NCBI RefSeq assembly: GCF_014842995.1 | Contig: NZ_JACYXL010000008.1 | Location: 62,001 to 126,000, forward strand | DNA from: Rhodanobacter sp. 7MK24 | GTDB lineage: Bacteria > Pseudomonadota > Gammaproteobacteria > Xanthomonadales > Rhodanobacteraceae | Length of the DNA stretch: 64,000 nucleotides | Direction: 5' to 3' | Shown: one piece after another, positions 34,583 to 44,461 of the stretch | Layout of the letters: every line of letters starts with the position of its first letter | Position numbering within the stretch: position 1 is the first letter of the stretch | Made by a program: the position numbers and the translations under genes | Notes under the pieces: generated by a model | The model's input: the letters and a program-made list of their open reading frames with translations, nothing else | Database searches by the model: none | Told to the model about the DNA's origin: nothing

Positions 34583-36748
34583 TTACAACGCAAGCGTCAC
34601 ACTGGCCCGCACCGTGCACGGCGTTCCCTGGTTGAGGATGAACCCCCAGCTGGCAAGCCAGTATTTCTCGTTGGCGAGGTTGTCGATGCCGGCCCGCCAT
34701 GTCACCGCATGCCCGCCGAGGCTGGTGGCGTAGCGCACACCGATGTCGAAGGTGTGATACGCGCCGACGAACTCGGTATTGCCGGCATCGATGGCCTCGT
34801 TGCCCACGTAGCGGCCGCCGGCATCCAGCACCAGTCCCGCGATCCGCGGCACCGCGTACTCCACGTACAGATTGCCCTGCACGCGCGGGGTGCCGTAGGC
34901 GCGCATGCCTTGCACGCCTGCCGAAGCCTGCTGGTTGTACGCGTCGAGGTACATCACGCCGCCGAGCAGCGTCCAGTCGTGCGCCAGCGACAACTTGCCG
35001 GACAAGTCGATGCCCTGGTAGCGCGTGCGCCCGTCGGACACGTACACGTCTTCGGAGTTGATGTATTGCAGCCCGCGCTCCACGCGGAACAGCGCGAGAT
35101 CCACGCTCCAGTCTTCGTGCTCGGTCTTGGCGCCCAGTTCGTATTGCTTGCTGCGCGTGGGCGCGAACGTCTGGTACTGGTTCTTCGTGCCCAGCGGCGC
35201 GCTGCTGGCCTGTTCCAGCGACTCGACGTAACTGGCGTACAGCGTCGTCGATGCGGTCGGTTTGTAGAGCAGGGCGATGGTAGGCGTCAGCGGACTCTGC
35301 ACATAGCGTGCGGTGGACAGGCTGCTGCCGGCGGCGTAGTCCTTGTCGATGTAGTCCGTGTAGCGCAGGCCGAGCAGGGCCGACCATTGTGGCGAGAATG
35401 TCACCGTGTCGCTGGCGAACACCGCGCGCTGCGTGGTGGTTTCCGCGAGATAGGTGCTGCGGCTGAGCGGCGTACCGGGATCGGGCAGCAAGGGCACGTC
35501 GTAGAGGTTGCCTTGTCCGAGCTCCTGTCCGTCGGCATAGGGGCCGGTCGGATAGTGGTAATCCAGCGCCTGCCACGACGCGCCGAGCACCACCTGGTGG
35601 CCGATCGCGCCGGTGTCGAACCTGCCCTGCAGCATGCCCTGCCACTGCTGGTAGTTGTAGCGCGAGTAGCCGAGGTAGTTGAGGTCGGTGTAACCGCCCT
35701 GGTTGTCGGTGAGGATGATCGCGCTGTCGCGGTTGGAGCGCGTCTGGCCGGCGTAGCTGTAGTCCAGGCTGGCCGTCCAGTCGGGCGAGAGGTCCCACTT
35801 CAGGCCGGTGTTGGCCACCCGCATCGAGGTGCCATAGCCAGTGTAGGGCTGGGTCACGCGCTGGCTGCCGTCCATCGGTGCGGGCGTGTGCACCACGGTC
35901 GGGTAGCCGTAGTACTGGCCGAGGATGATGCCGTAGTAGGTGCCGCGCGTGTCGCGGTCCTGCCAGATGCTGTTGAAGTGCCAGTGCAGGTTGGGCGCGA
36001 TGTCCTTGGTCAGCGCCAGCGAGGCGGCGTTGCGGCGGATGCGGCCGCCCTGCACGAAGGTGTTGCCGTCCTCGTGCACGAGATTGAGGCGGTAGCCCCA
36101 GCCGCCCTGTCCGCCGGACGTGCCGCCGAGATCCGCGGCTTCCTCGAGCGCGCCGTCGGGCACGTAGCCCAGCGTGAAGCTGGCATAGGGCTGCAGCGTC
36201 GGTTGCTTGGAGACGTAGTTGAGGATGCCGCCGGGCGCGCCGAAGCCGTACATGAAGCCGCCAGCGCCCTTCAGCAACTGGATTTCGCTGAAGGGTTCCA
36301 GCGGCAGGTCGCTGGCCCAGTTCACCACGGACAGGCCGTCCATCTTGTAGCCGTTGAGCAGGTCCACCGGCAGGCCGCGCACGGCGAACATCGATTCCTC
36401 GCCGGCATAGCCGCTGCCCAGGGGCGTCACCCCTGAGTCGGTGGCGAAGGCCTCGTTGATGTCGATGGCCTGCCGGTTGACGATCAGGTCCGAGGTGGCC
36501 GTGCTGATGCTGAAAGGTGTATCGAGCAGGCTGCGATTGCCCAGCGCGCCGGCGCTGGCGTTGTTGCTGCCGTAGAGATCCAGCGCACTGGTGGTGCCAG
36601 TGACGGTCACCGCGCCGAGCTGCTTGGCGTTCTGCGGGTTCGCGGTGCTGCCGGTGTCGTCTGCGTACGCGGTGGTGTTCGCCAGTGCGGCGAAGATCAG
36701 CAAGGCGATGGCCCGACGCGCGAGGCGCCGGGGAGGCGGGAAAATCAT
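34583..36748 (-). CDS. TonB-dependent siderophore receptor
   Basis: 721-residue outer-membrane receptor. Signal peptide (residues 1-29), a TonB-box-like region around QLGAVTVTG, a plug domain (about 55-190, with MFAVRGLPVD and GGILNYVSKQP) and a 22-strand barrel with a C-terminal strand ending TVRASVTLAL. The final Leu replaces the more common Phe. The ligand is probably a ferric siderophore. It is the last gene of a leftward operon with a PepSY protein and two small membrane proteins, behind a Fur-box-like palindrome, so it should be induced by low iron. Confidence 0.9.
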   Translation of the reverse strand: MIFPPPRRLARRAIALLIFAALANTTAYADDTGSTANPQNAKQLGAVTVTGTTSALDLYGSNNASAGALGNRSLLDTPFSISTATSDLIVNRQAIDINEAFATDSGVTPLGSGYAGEESMFAVRGLPVDLLNGYKMDGLSVVNWASDLPLEPFSEIQLLKGAGGFMYGFGAPGGILNYVSKQPTLQPYASFTLGYVPDGALEEAADLGGTSGGQGGWGYRLNLVHEDGNTFVQGGRIRRNAASLALTKDIAPNLHWHFNSIWQDRDTRGTYYGIILGQYYGYPTVVHTPAPMDGSQRVTQPYTGYGTSMRVANTGLKWDLSPDWTASLDYSYAGQTRSNRDSAIILTDNQGGYTDLNYLGYSRYNYQQWQGMLQGRFDTGAIGHQVVLGASWQALDYHYPTGPYADGQELGQGNLYDVPLLPDPGTPLSRSTYLAETTTQRAVFASDTVTFSPQWSALLGLRYTDYIDKDYAAGSSLSTARYVQSPLTPTIALLYKPTASTTLYASYVESLEQASSAPLGTKNQYQTFAPTRSKQYELGAKTEHEDWSVDLALFRVERGLQYINSEDVYVSDGRTRYQGIDLSGKLSLAHDWTLLGGVMYLDAYNQQASAGVQGMRAYGTPRVQGNLYVEYAVPRIAGLVLDAGGRYVGNEAIDAGNTEFVGAYHTFDIGVRYATSLGGHAVTWRAGIDNLANEKYWLASWGFILNQGTPCTVRASVTLAL

Positions 36749-36805
36749 GGAGTGACTCCGTGTTGCAGGTTTGCCCGGCTGGCACAGGCTTGCCGGAAAG
36801 GGGAT

Positions 36806-38380
36806 TCAGTTCGTCGCCGCTGCGGCGCGCGCAGGCAGTGCCCACACGCTGTTCGGATCGCCGTCGCGCCCGCGCCGCAGCGCAGCGCGCGCGAGGCGCG
36901 CGAAGACCAGGCCGAGTGCAACGCCGGTGAGATCGACGGCCAGCACGGCATGTGTCGCAGGTGTCCACGGCTGCAGCCAGCGGCCGGCATTGCCGAGCAG
37001 GTCGGCCATCGCCACGGCGATGGTGAGTGCGGCGGTCGCGCCCAGCAGTTCGGTGGCGGCGCGCACGACGGGTCGCGCGAAAGCCCAGGCGCAGGCGACG
37101 AGGAAGAGTCCGTAGCAGGCCAGCCGCTGCGCCGCCGTCGCATCGATGCCCAGGTGCGAGCAGGCCAGCGCCGCGGCGAAGGCGCCGGAAATGCCCAAGC
37201 AGGTGCCGATGCACACGCCCACCGTGGCGCGCGCCATCACCCGCGTGTGCAGCGGCTGGTCGGCGTGGCGCCGCTTGCGCCGCGATTCGACCCACAGCAG
37301 GTTGCCGGAATAGAACAGGAAGGAACCGGCCAGTCCCAGCACGAAATACAGCCAGCGCGCCGTATCGCCGCCGAAGCTGCCGAAGTGCAGCGCGTACAGC
37401 GCCGACCAGCTGATGCTGTTGGCGTCATGCCCATCACCGACGTGGGCGGCGAGCACGCTGCCGTCCCGTGCCGACAGTGCCACCGTGCCGTAGGTGCCCA
37501 ACGTGTGCTGCGACAGGCCGCGCACCTCGGCCACCGCGTTGCGGTCGCCGTAGTGCACGAAGTGCAGGTAGTCGGGATCGAAGCTGCTGACACCTTTCGC
37601 CAGGGCGGCGATGCGCGCACGTGCGATCAATCGATCGGGCGACAACATCGCGCTGGTCGTGCCGCTGGCCTTCGTCGCCGGGGCCGTCGCCACGGCCTGC
37701 GCGAACAGTCCGAACAGCTTGCCGTTGAACGAAACCGTATTGAGCGCAAGCAGCGTGGCGGCAAACAGGCAGAAGATCGCGCCGGTCAGCGCGAAGATCA
37801 CGTGGAACGGCAGGCTGAGCACGCCGATGGCGTTGTGCGCGTCCTGCCACAACCGCTTTAGGTTGCGTCCTGCACGCAGCGCGAACAGGTCGCGCAGCAG
37901 CTGCGGCAAATGGATCAGGAAACCCGACACCAGCGCCAGCCCGTACAGCACGCTGACGACGCCCATCAGGTACAAGCCGACTACCGGCAGACCCAGCGAA
38001 TCGTGCAGCGCGTACACGAAGTCGGCGAGGCTGGAGCCGCCCGCATCGGTGGCGGGCGCGTCCATCTGACTCGCGGTAGCGAAGCGCGCCCCGTCCTTGC
38101 CTTGCCAGAACGCATAAGGCGCGCCGTTGCCGCCGCCGGGCAACACGATGCCGAAATCGTCGCGGGTTTCCGGGTGGTGCGCGAGCAGGCTTTCGATCAG
38201 CGCGCCCACCGGCACTCTGGCGTCCGGCGCAGCGCGCCATGGCGGGTTCTGCCATGCGGCGATCTCGTCGTGGAACACGGTCAGCGCACCGGCATAGAAC
38301 GCCACGAACAGCGCGAAACCGGCAAGCAGCCCGGTCCAGGTATGCACGGTCTGGAAACGGCGGATCGTGGCGGCTTTCAT
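36806..38380 (-). CDS. PepSY-associated transmembrane protein (iron-uptake reductase type)
   Basis: 524-residue inner-membrane protein with a PepSY_TM architecture: an N-terminal helix in RFQTVHTWTGLLAGFALF, paired His residues in transmembrane helices (VYALHDSLGLP, DAHNAIGVLSLPFH), a periplasmic loop, and further helices to the C-terminus. Such proteins accompany TonB receptors and are thought to reduce or release iron from siderophores in the periplasm. ATG 38380 is chosen at the helix start. It lies 57 bases before the receptor gene. Confidence 0.85.
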   Translation of the reverse strand: MKAATIRRFQTVHTWTGLLAGFALFVAFYAGALTVFHDEIAAWQNPPWRAAPDARVPVGALIESLLAHHPETRDDFGIVLPGGGNGAPYAFWQGKDGARFATASQMDAPATDAGGSSLADFVYALHDSLGLPVVGLYLMGVVSVLYGLALVSGFLIHLPQLLRDLFALRAGRNLKRLWQDAHNAIGVLSLPFHVIFALTGAIFCLFAATLLALNTVSFNGKLFGLFAQAVATAPATKASGTTSAMLSPDRLIARARIAALAKGVSSFDPDYLHFVHYGDRNAVAEVRGLSQHTLGTYGTVALSARDGSVLAAHVGDGHDANSISWSALYALHFGSFGGDTARWLYFVLGLAGSFLFYSGNLLWVESRRKRRHADQPLHTRVMARATVGVCIGTCLGISGAFAAALACSHLGIDATAAQRLACYGLFLVACAWAFARPVVRAATELLGATAALTIAVAMADLLGNAGRWLQPWTPATHAVLAVDLTGVALGLVFARLARAALRRGRDGDPNSVWALPARAAAATN

Positions 38381-38396
38381 CGTGTATCGGCCGCCT

Positions 38397-38642
38397 TCAA
38401 TGCGGCAGCAGCCAGAGCGCGAGGAAGGCGGCGGCATTCGCACTACCCAGCGCCAGCCACGCGTGCGTACCGCTGCGCGCCGCGTATGCGCCGGCCATGA
38501 AGGCAATCCACAACGGGAAAAACAGGATAAGCAGCGGAATCAGCCAGGCGCTCCCGTCTGGCAGTACGCGCATCAGGAGCGCGGGCAGGGCGGCGGCGAG
38601 CGTGAAGCCGAGCAGGACGCCGGCAAGACAGCGAGCGATCAT
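38397..38642 (-). CDS. DUF3649-type small membrane protein
   Basis: 81-residue product starting MIARCLAGVLLGFTLAAALP with three hydrophobic segments. It resembles DUF3649 proteins found beside PepSY and TonB-receptor genes. Its ATG overlaps the stop of the preceding gene (ATGA). Role in iron uptake inferred from context. Confidence 0.75.
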   Translation of the reverse strand: MIARCLAGVLLGFTLAAALPALLMRVLPDGSAWLIPLLILFFPLWIAFMAGAYAARSGTHAWLALGSANAAAFLALWLLPH

Positions 38643-38902
38643 CGCGACGGCACCTTCGCGCCGCGCCACCATGCGAGATAGGGCAATGCCACCCATGCTG
38701 TCACCCAGCAGGTCAGCGCCGCCGCGATGCCGGCGCCGAGGCCCGCTGCCGCGATCCACGCCGCGACACTGGCGGCGAGCAGGGACGCTGCCAGCACGCG
38801 CACGCTTCCAGGCAGCGGTTTGGCGAGCAGGCCTTGTCTGGCGCTGGCCAGATAGGCCAGGACGGCGCCAGCCATGCCCAGCAGCAGTGCATGGAGATTC
38901 AT
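38639..38902 (-). CDS. DUF3325-type small membrane protein
   Basis: 87-residue product starting MNLHALLLGMAGAVLAYLAS with three hydrophobic segments, similar to DUF3325 proteins of iron-uptake operons. First gene of the leftward operon, 61 bases from the Fur-box-like palindrome and coupled to the next gene. Exact function unknown. Confidence 0.75.
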   Translation of the reverse strand: MNLHALLLGMAGAVLAYLASARQGLLAKPLPGSVRVLAASLLAASVAAWIAAAGLGAGIAAALTCWVTAWVALPYLAWWRGAKVPSR

Positions 38903-38963
38903 CGCGGGAAGGATTCCTGAAACAAGGCGCGGCACCGGTGCAGGAGCTGGCGATTGATATTTA

Positions 38964-38988
38964 GTTAATGAGATGCATTCTCATTAAC
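38964..38988 (-). promoter_or_regulatory. Fur-box-like palindrome
   Basis: GTTAATGAGA (38964-38973), spacer TGCAT, TCTCATTAAC (38979-38988): perfect 10-base arms. It matches the AATGA...TCATT pattern of Fur sites and covers the spacer of a candidate leftward promoter (TTGTTA, complement of 38985-38990). It should repress the iron operon at 34583-38902. Confidence 0.8.
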
Positions 38989-39164
38989 AATGAATTCGAT
39001 GTCAATCGCCGGAACCCGAGATGCCGAGATGGATGCGTGCACTTCGTGGTGCATTGGCCGCCCGTCGCGGCGTTTGGACGTCCATCGCACGATGCGCGGC
39101 GCATGGATTGCCGCATGCCGGTATGATGCCGTCTCCCCGGTTTCCCCTGCGAAGACGTCGCGCC

Positions 39165-39764
39165 ATGCTGCTGATGATCGACAACTACGACAGCTTCACC
39201 TTCAACCTTGTGCAGTACCTCGGCGAGCTGGGGCAGGAGGTGAAGGTGGTGCGCAACGATGCGCTGGGCGTGGCGGACATCCGCGCGCTGAAGCCTTCGC
39301 ACATCATGATCTCGCCCGGTCCGGGCACGCCCGACGATGCAGGCGTGTCGCTGGACGTGCTGCGCGGGTTGTCGGACGAGATTCCGGTATTCGGCGTGTG
39401 CCTGGGCCATCAGGCGATCGGTCAGGCCTTCGGCGGCAAGGTGATCCGCGCCAAGCAGATCATGCACGGCAAGACTTCGCCGGTGCGCCATCGCGGGCAG
39501 GGCGTGTTCGCCGGTCTGCCCGATCCATTCGAGGCTACGCGCTACCATTCGCTGGTGGTGGAGCAGGGCTCGCTGCCGGATTGTCTCGAAGTCACGGCCT
39601 GGACGGAGAACGCGGACGGCAGCATCGACGAGATCATGGGCCTGCGCCACAAGACGCTGCCGGTCGAAGGCGTGCAGTTCCATCCCGAGTCCATCCTCAC
39701 CCAGCATGGCCACGACATGCTCGCCAACTTCCTCGGCCTGCCGCGGCGGAAGCTGGCGGCATGA
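39165..39764 (+). CDS. trpG: Anthranilate synthase glutamine amidotransferase component
   Basis: 199-residue class I amidotransferase that supplies ammonia to TrpE. Starts [20 protein letters not shown]. The nucleophile Cys is in [15 protein letters not shown], with His and Glu in QFHPESI and the oxyanion region [11 protein letters not shown]. Weak ribosome binding site. It overlaps trpD (ATGA). Its catalytic partner trpE is about 20 kb upstream. Confidence 0.95.
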   Translation: MLLMIDNYDSFTFNLVQYLGELGQEVKVVRNDALGVADIRALKPSHIMISPGPGTPDDAGVSLDVLRGLSDEIPVFGVCLGHQAIGQAFGGKVIRAKQIMHGKTSPVRHRGQGVFAGLPDPFEATRYHSLVVEQGSLPDCLEVTAWTENADGSIDEIMGLRHKTLPVEGVQFHPESILTQHGHDMLANFLGLPRRKLAA

Positions 39765-40816
39765 GTGTGCGCGCGATCACGATCACGCCGCAGGAAGCCC
39801 TGCAGCGCACGATCGAGCACCGCGAGATCTTCCACGACGAGATGATCGCGCTGATGCGCCAGATCATGGCGGGCGAGGTGAGTCCGCTGATGACCGCGGC
39901 CATCGTCACCGGCCTGCGCGTGAAGAAGGAAACGGTGGGCGAGATCACCGGCGCGGCGCGCGTGATGCGCGAGCTCGCGGAGCGCGTGCCGGTGACTGGC
40001 GACGACGCACACCTGCTCGATATCGTGGGCACCGGCGGCGACGGCGCCTCCAGCTTCAACATCTCGACCGCTTCGATGTTCGTGGCGGCGGCGGCCGGCG
40101 CTCGCATCGCCAAGCATGGCGGCCGCAGCGTGTCGTCGAAGTCCGGCAGCGCGGATGTGCTGGAGGCATTGGGGGCGCGCATCGACCTCAAGCCCGCGCA
40201 GGTCGCCGAGTGCCTGGCCGAGACCGGCATCGGCTTCATGTTTGCGCCCAACCACCATCCGGCGATGAAGGTGGTGGCGCCCGTGCGCAAGGAAATGGGC
40301 GTGCGCACGCTGTTCAATATCCTCGGCCCGCTGACCAATCCGGCCGGCGCGCCGAACATCCTGATGGGCGTGTTCCATCCCGACCTGGTCGGCATTCAGG
40401 TGCGCGTACTGCAGCAGCTCGGCGCGCGGCGCGCGCTGGTGGTGTGGGGGCGCGACGGCATGGACGAGATCTCGCTGGGCGCGGCCACCCTGGTCGGCGA
40501 ACTGCGCGATGGCGTGGTGCGCGAATACGAGGTGGAGCCGGAGGATTTCGGCCTCGCCATGGCTTCGAGCCGCAATCTGCGCGTGGCCGGCGTGGCCGAA
40601 TCGAAAGCGATGCTGGAGCAGGCGCTGGCCGGCGAGCGCGGCGTGCCGCACGACATCGTTTGCCTCAACGCGGGGGCTGCGCTGTATGCGGCCAACGTGG
40701 CCGCGTCGATCGCCGAAGGCATCGCCCTGGCGGCCGCGACGATTGCCAGCGGCGCGGCACGTGCGAAAATGCAGGCCTTCATCGAGGCGACACAACGGTT
40801 GGCCGACAAGCTGTGA
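39761..40816 (+). CDS. trpD: Anthranilate phosphoribosyltransferase
   Basis: 351-residue enzyme joining anthranilate to PRPP. PRPP site [19 protein letters not shown], then [20 protein letters not shown] and [11 protein letters not shown], all intact. The ATG overlaps the trpG stop (ATGA), so translation is coupled. trpC follows after 64 bases. Confidence 0.96.
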   Translation: MSVRAITITPQEALQRTIEHREIFHDEMIALMRQIMAGEVSPLMTAAIVTGLRVKKETVGEITGAARVMRELAERVPVTGDDAHLLDIVGTGGDGASSFNISTASMFVAAAAGARIAKHGGRSVSSKSGSADVLEALGARIDLKPAQVAECLAETGIGFMFAPNHHPAMKVVAPVRKEMGVRTLFNILGPLTNPAGAPNILMGVFHPDLVGIQVRVLQQLGARRALVVWGRDGMDEISLGAATLVGELRDGVVREYEVEPEDFGLAMASSRNLRVAGVAESKAMLEQALAGERGVPHDIVCLNAGAALYAANVAASIAEGIALAAATIASGAARAKMQAFIEATQRLADKL

Positions 40817-40880
40817 TAGCTTGACGGCGCGGCGACATTTGCGCCGCCACGATGATCCGGCCCCCGCATCCCCGAGCGCC

Positions 40881-41675
40881 ATGACCGACATCCTCAATCG
40901 CATCCTCGCCCGCAAGGCGGAAGAAGTGGCCGAACGCCAGGCACGCCTGCCGTTGGCCGAACTCGCCGCGCGCATCCACGACCTTCCCGAAACGCGCGGT
41001 TTCGCCGCGGCGATCGAAGCAAAGATCGCGGCCGGCCTGCCCGCGGTGATCGCCGAGGTGAAGAAGGCCAGCCCCAGCAAGGGGGTGATCCGCGCCGACT
41101 TCGACCCGGCAGCCATCGCCAGGAGCTACGAGAAAGGAGGCGCCGCCTGCCTTTCCGTGCTCACCGACAGCGATTTTTTCCAGGGCAGCGAGGCCTTCCT
41201 GCAGCAGGCGCGTGCGGCATGTTCGCTGCCGGTGCTGCGCAAGGACTTCATCATCGACCCGTACCAGGTGCACGAGGCCCGCGCCATCGGCGCAGACTGC
41301 GTGCTGCTGATCGTCTCGGCACTGGATGACGACGTGCTGCTGCAGCTGTCGCTGCAGGCCGCCGAGCTCGACCTCGACGTGCTGTGCGAAGTGCACGACG
41401 AGGAAGAGCTGGAGCGCGCGCTGGCGTTGCCGGTGCCGCTGGTCGGCGTGAACAACCGCAACCTGCGCAACTTCGAGACTTCGCTGGAAACCTCGCTGCG
41501 GCTGCAGGAGCTGATGGAATACGACCGCATCCTCGTGGCCGAGTCGGGCATCCGCACGCCCGCGGACGTGGCGCAACTGCGGGAGGGCGGCATCCACGCC
41601 TTCCTCGTCGGCGAGGCCTTCATGCGCGCCGAGGATCCGGGCATGGAACTGAAGCGGCTGTTCGGTACGAAGTAA
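40881..41675 (+). CDS. trpC: Indole-3-glycerol phosphate synthase
   Basis: 264-residue TIM-barrel enzyme closing the indole ring. Catalytic lysines and glutamates are in [37 protein letters not shown] and [12 protein letters not shown]. Single-function enzyme, not fused to TrpF. The TAA overlaps the next ATG (TAATG). Confidence 0.96.
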   Translation: MTDILNRILARKAEEVAERQARLPLAELAARIHDLPETRGFAAAIEAKIAAGLPAVIAEVKKASPSKGVIRADFDPAAIARSYEKGGAACLSVLTDSDFFQGSEAFLQQARAACSLPVLRKDFIIDPYQVHEARAIGADCVLLIVSALDDDVLLQLSLQAAELDLDVLCEVHDEEELERALALPVPLVGVNNRNLRNFETSLETSLRLQELMEYDRILVAESGIRTPADVAQLREGGIHAFLVGEAFMRAEDPGMELKRLFGTK

Positions 41676-42379
41676 TGTCCACACAGACAGGGGATGCACT
41701 GCCGTCCGCGACGGCCGATGCCGGCTTGCCGATGCCGCGCGTGGTGCTGTTCGACTTCGATGGCGTGCTGTTGCACGGCGATGCGTTCGGGCTTTTCATC
41801 CGCAGCCGCTACCAGCGTTCGTGGTGGCGCAAGCTGCTGGTGCTGCCCTGTCTGCCATGGTTGCTGCTGATGCTGCCGTTCTCGCGCCGGCTTGCCTTGC
41901 GCACCCTGGTGCACGTCGCGCTGTTCGGCACCGGCGAACAACGCTATCGGGCTCAGGCCCAGGCCTGCGCTACCGAACTCGTGCAGCATTCGCGCCGCTT
42001 CAACCGCGACGCGCTGCGCCAGCTGCGCCGTCACCAGCAGGCCGGCGACCGCGTGATCGTGGTGACCGGCTGCGAACAGGCACTGGTGGGCAGCATCCTC
42101 GAGCAATTGGGCCTGGGCGACGTCGAACTGCTCGCCTCGCGGTTGCGCCCAGGCTGGTCGGGCATGCGCACCGGCTTCCACAACATCGGCCCGAACAAGC
42201 TCAAGGCGCTGGCTGCGCACGGCGTGCACGAATGGCATGTCGCCTACACCGACTCGCTGATGGACGTGCCCATGCTCAAGCCTGCCGCCGAATCGGTGCT
42301 GGTCAACGGCACGCCCAAGCTGTGCAAGAAGATGGATGCCGCCCTGGGACGCGTGGTCGGGCGCGTGGAGTGGCAATGA
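41675..42379 (+). CDS. HAD-superfamily phosphatase (SerB-like subfamily IB)
   Basis: 234-residue HAD hydrolase. Motif I FDFDGVLLHGD, motif II VVTGCEQ, motif III Lys in NKLKALA and motif IV YTDSLMDVPML. A hydrophobic stretch WWRKLLVLPCLPWLLLMLPF (about residues 48-68) suggests membrane association, as in YfhB-like phosphatases. Substrate unknown. It is translationally linked to trpC by TAATG. A REP element starts 8 bases after the stop. Confidence 0.78.
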   Translation: MSTQTGDALPSATADAGLPMPRVVLFDFDGVLLHGDAFGLFIRSRYQRSWWRKLLVLPCLPWLLLMLPFSRRLALRTLVHVALFGTGEQRYRAQAQACATELVQHSRRFNRDALRQLRRHQQAGDRVIVVTGCEQALVGSILEQLGLGDVELLASRLRPGWSGMRTGFHNIGPNKLKALAAHGVHEWHVAYTDSLMDVPMLKPAAESVLVNGTPKLCKKMDAALGRVVGRVEWQ

Positions 42380-42386
42380 TGCGCCT

Positions 42387-42463
42387 GTAGTAGCGCACCC
42401 TGTGCGCGATTGCTTTTGCTCTGATCGAAGCGCAAGGCAATCGCGCACAGGGTGCGCACCTAC
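42387..42463. repeat. REP element copy 3
   Basis: GTAGTAGCGCACCCTGTGCG at the left and its near-complement at the right, 77 bases, between two convergent genes. Same arms as 11568-11647 and 22821-22889. Confidence 0.9.
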
Positions 42464-42474
42464 CGTGTTTTCGC

Positions 42475-44103
42475 TTATTTGTTGGCGATCGAAACCGCCA
42501 CCGCTTCCGCCACGCGTATTCCATCCACCGCCGCGGAAAGAATCCCGCCTGCATAGCCCGCGCCTTCGCCGGCCGGATACAGACCGCGCGTGTTGAGGCT
42601 CTGCAGATCGTCGTCGTTGCGGCGGATGCGCACGGGCGAGGAGGTGCGCGTTTCCACGCCGGTGAGCATGGCATCGGGCAACGCGTAGCCGCGGATCTGG
42701 CGGTCGAAGGCGGGAATCGCCGCGCGGATCGCCGCCACCGCGTAATCGGGCAGCGCGGTGGAAAGATCGGTGAGATGCACGCCCGGCTTGTACGAGGGCA
42801 GCACGTCGCCGAAGGCGCGCGATGCTTTGCCGGCGAGGAAGTCGCCCACGCGCTGCCCTGGTGCGCTGTAGTCGCCGCCGCCCATCTGGAAAGCATGGGC
42901 TTCCCAGTGCCGCTGCAGCGCGATGCCGGCCAGCGGACCTTCGCCGTAGGGCGCGTAGTCGGCGGGCCGGATGTCGCACACCAGTGCCGCGTTGGCATTG
43001 CGCTCGTTGCGCGAATACTGGCTCATGCCGTTGGTGACCACGCGGCCCGGTTCGCTGGTGGCCGCCACCACGGTGCCGCCGGGGCACATGCAGAAGCTGT
43101 ACACCGAGCGGCCGTCCTTGCCGTGATGCACCAGCTTGTAGTCCGCCGCGCCGAGGACAGGATGGCCGGCCTGCGGGCCGAAGCGCGCCTGGTCGATCAG
43201 CGATTGCGGGTGCTCGACGCGGAAACCGATGGAAAACGGCTTCGCCTCCACGTACACGCCGCGCGCGTGCAGCATCTCGAAGGTGTCGCGCGCACTGTGG
43301 CCCAGCGCCAGCACCACGTGGTCGCTGCGCAACTCGCTGCCGTCGGCGAGCCGCACGCCGCGCACGTGGCGCTCGCCGTGCGCATCGGTTTCCACCGCGA
43401 GGTCGTCGACGCGCTGGTCGAAGCGGATCTCGCCGCCCAGCGCTTCGATGGTGCCGCGCATGTTTTCCACCATCGTCACCAGCCGGAACGTGCCGATGTG
43501 CGGCTTGCTGACGTAGAGGATCTCTTCCGGCGCGCCGGCCTTCACGAATTCGGCCAGCACCTTGCGGCCGTGGTGCTGCGTGTCGCGGATCTGGCTATGC
43601 AGCTTGCCGTCCGAGAACGTGCCCGCGCCACCCTCGCCGAACTGCACGTTGGAATCCGGATGCAGGTTGCGCTTGCGCCACAGGTCCCAGGTGTCCTTGG
43701 TGCGCTCGCGCACCGCCTTGCCGCGCTCCAGCACGATGGGGCGGAAACCCGATTGCGCGAGGATCAGCGCGGCGAAGATGCCGCAGGGGCCGAAACCGAT
43801 CACGATCGGCCGGTGCTCCAGCTTCGCGGGCGCCTGCGCCACGAACCTGTAGCTGGTGTCCGGCGTGGGCTGCACATGGCGGTCGTCGGCATGCCGTGCC
43901 AGCAGCGCAGCTTCGCCGGACACGTCCACGTCGAGCGTGTAGATCAGGGTGATTGCGCCACGCTTGCGAGCGTCGTAGCCGCGGCGGAATACGGTGAAGC
44001 CGCGCAGCACCTCGGGCGCGATGCCGAGCTTCGCGCGGATCGCGGCGGGCAGCGCTTCTGCGGGGTGATCCAGCGAGAGCTTGATGTCGGTTAGGCGCAG
44101 CAT
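42475..44103 (-). CDS. FAD-dependent dehydrogenase, COG2509 type
   Basis: 542-residue flavoprotein of the uncharacterised COG2509 family. Residues 1-90 form a small alpha/beta domain. The FAD motif VIGFGPCGIFAALILAQSG follows, then NVQFGEGGAGTFSDGKL, VVLALGHSARDTFEML, CMCPGGTVVAATSE and the C-terminal YPAGEGAGYAGGI. Substrate unknown. ATG 44103 is used because homology begins at MLRLTDIKLSLDHP; the frame runs on upstream through repeats. It is monocistronic. Confidence 0.85.
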   Translation of the reverse strand: MLRLTDIKLSLDHPAEALPAAIRAKLGIAPEVLRGFTVFRRGYDARKRGAITLIYTLDVDVSGEAALLARHADDRHVQPTPDTSYRFVAQAPAKLEHRPIVIGFGPCGIFAALILAQSGFRPIVLERGKAVRERTKDTWDLWRKRNLHPDSNVQFGEGGAGTFSDGKLHSQIRDTQHHGRKVLAEFVKAGAPEEILYVSKPHIGTFRLVTMVENMRGTIEALGGEIRFDQRVDDLAVETDAHGERHVRGVRLADGSELRSDHVVLALGHSARDTFEMLHARGVYVEAKPFSIGFRVEHPQSLIDQARFGPQAGHPVLGAADYKLVHHGKDGRSVYSFCMCPGGTVVAATSEPGRVVTNGMSQYSRNERNANAALVCDIRPADYAPYGEGPLAGIALQRHWEAHAFQMGGGDYSAPGQRVGDFLAGKASRAFGDVLPSYKPGVHLTDLSTALPDYAVAAIRAAIPAFDRQIRGYALPDAMLTGVETRTSSPVRIRRNDDDLQSLNTRGLYPAGEGAGYAGGILSAAVDGIRVAEAVAVSIANK

Positions 44104-44193
44104 CAGCGGTGGGGATTTTTCACTGGGGCAACGGTGTGGATTTTCGCAGATTCGCGCGGGATTGCTCCTTTCTCTTTTCGAGGGCGCGCATTT

Positions 44194-44435
44194 CTCCTCG
44201 TCCGCTTGCGGGAGGGAGGTTTTTTTGCTTGTGGGCCTTCGCAAGGAACAAAGCGGCCTCGTGCCGTTGTCGCGGCGCGAGTTACTTCCTCTGCGTGGCC
44301 AGAGAAAGTAGCCAAAAGAGAGGCCGCACCGCGGCGACGCCCGTTGTGCCGCCTGATCGTCCACGCATCGCCGCTGGCCAAAGGCCCCAGTAGAGCAGTG
44401 GTGCGTTCCTGCGCGCAGAAACAACGCGAAAAGCA
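44194..44435. repeat. Dispersed intergenic repeat, family 'GTCACTTTTCTCT', copy 2
   Basis: Diverged copy of 17163-17495 in the same orientation: CCGCTTGCGGGAG, ACAAAGCGG, GTTACTTCCTCT with GGCCAGAGAAAGTAGCC, AAAAGAGAGGCC, CTGCGCGCAGAA. The stem is less perfect than in copy 1. Confidence 0.75.
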
Positions 44436-44461
44436 GGACACCAAAAGATTCGCTCCCGCAA

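Noticed and set aside
34548-37295. 915-codon minus-strand frame overlapping the TonB receptor
   Set aside because: Frame-shifted shadow of the receptor and PepSY genes; low-complexity Arg/Ala/Gly-rich translation.
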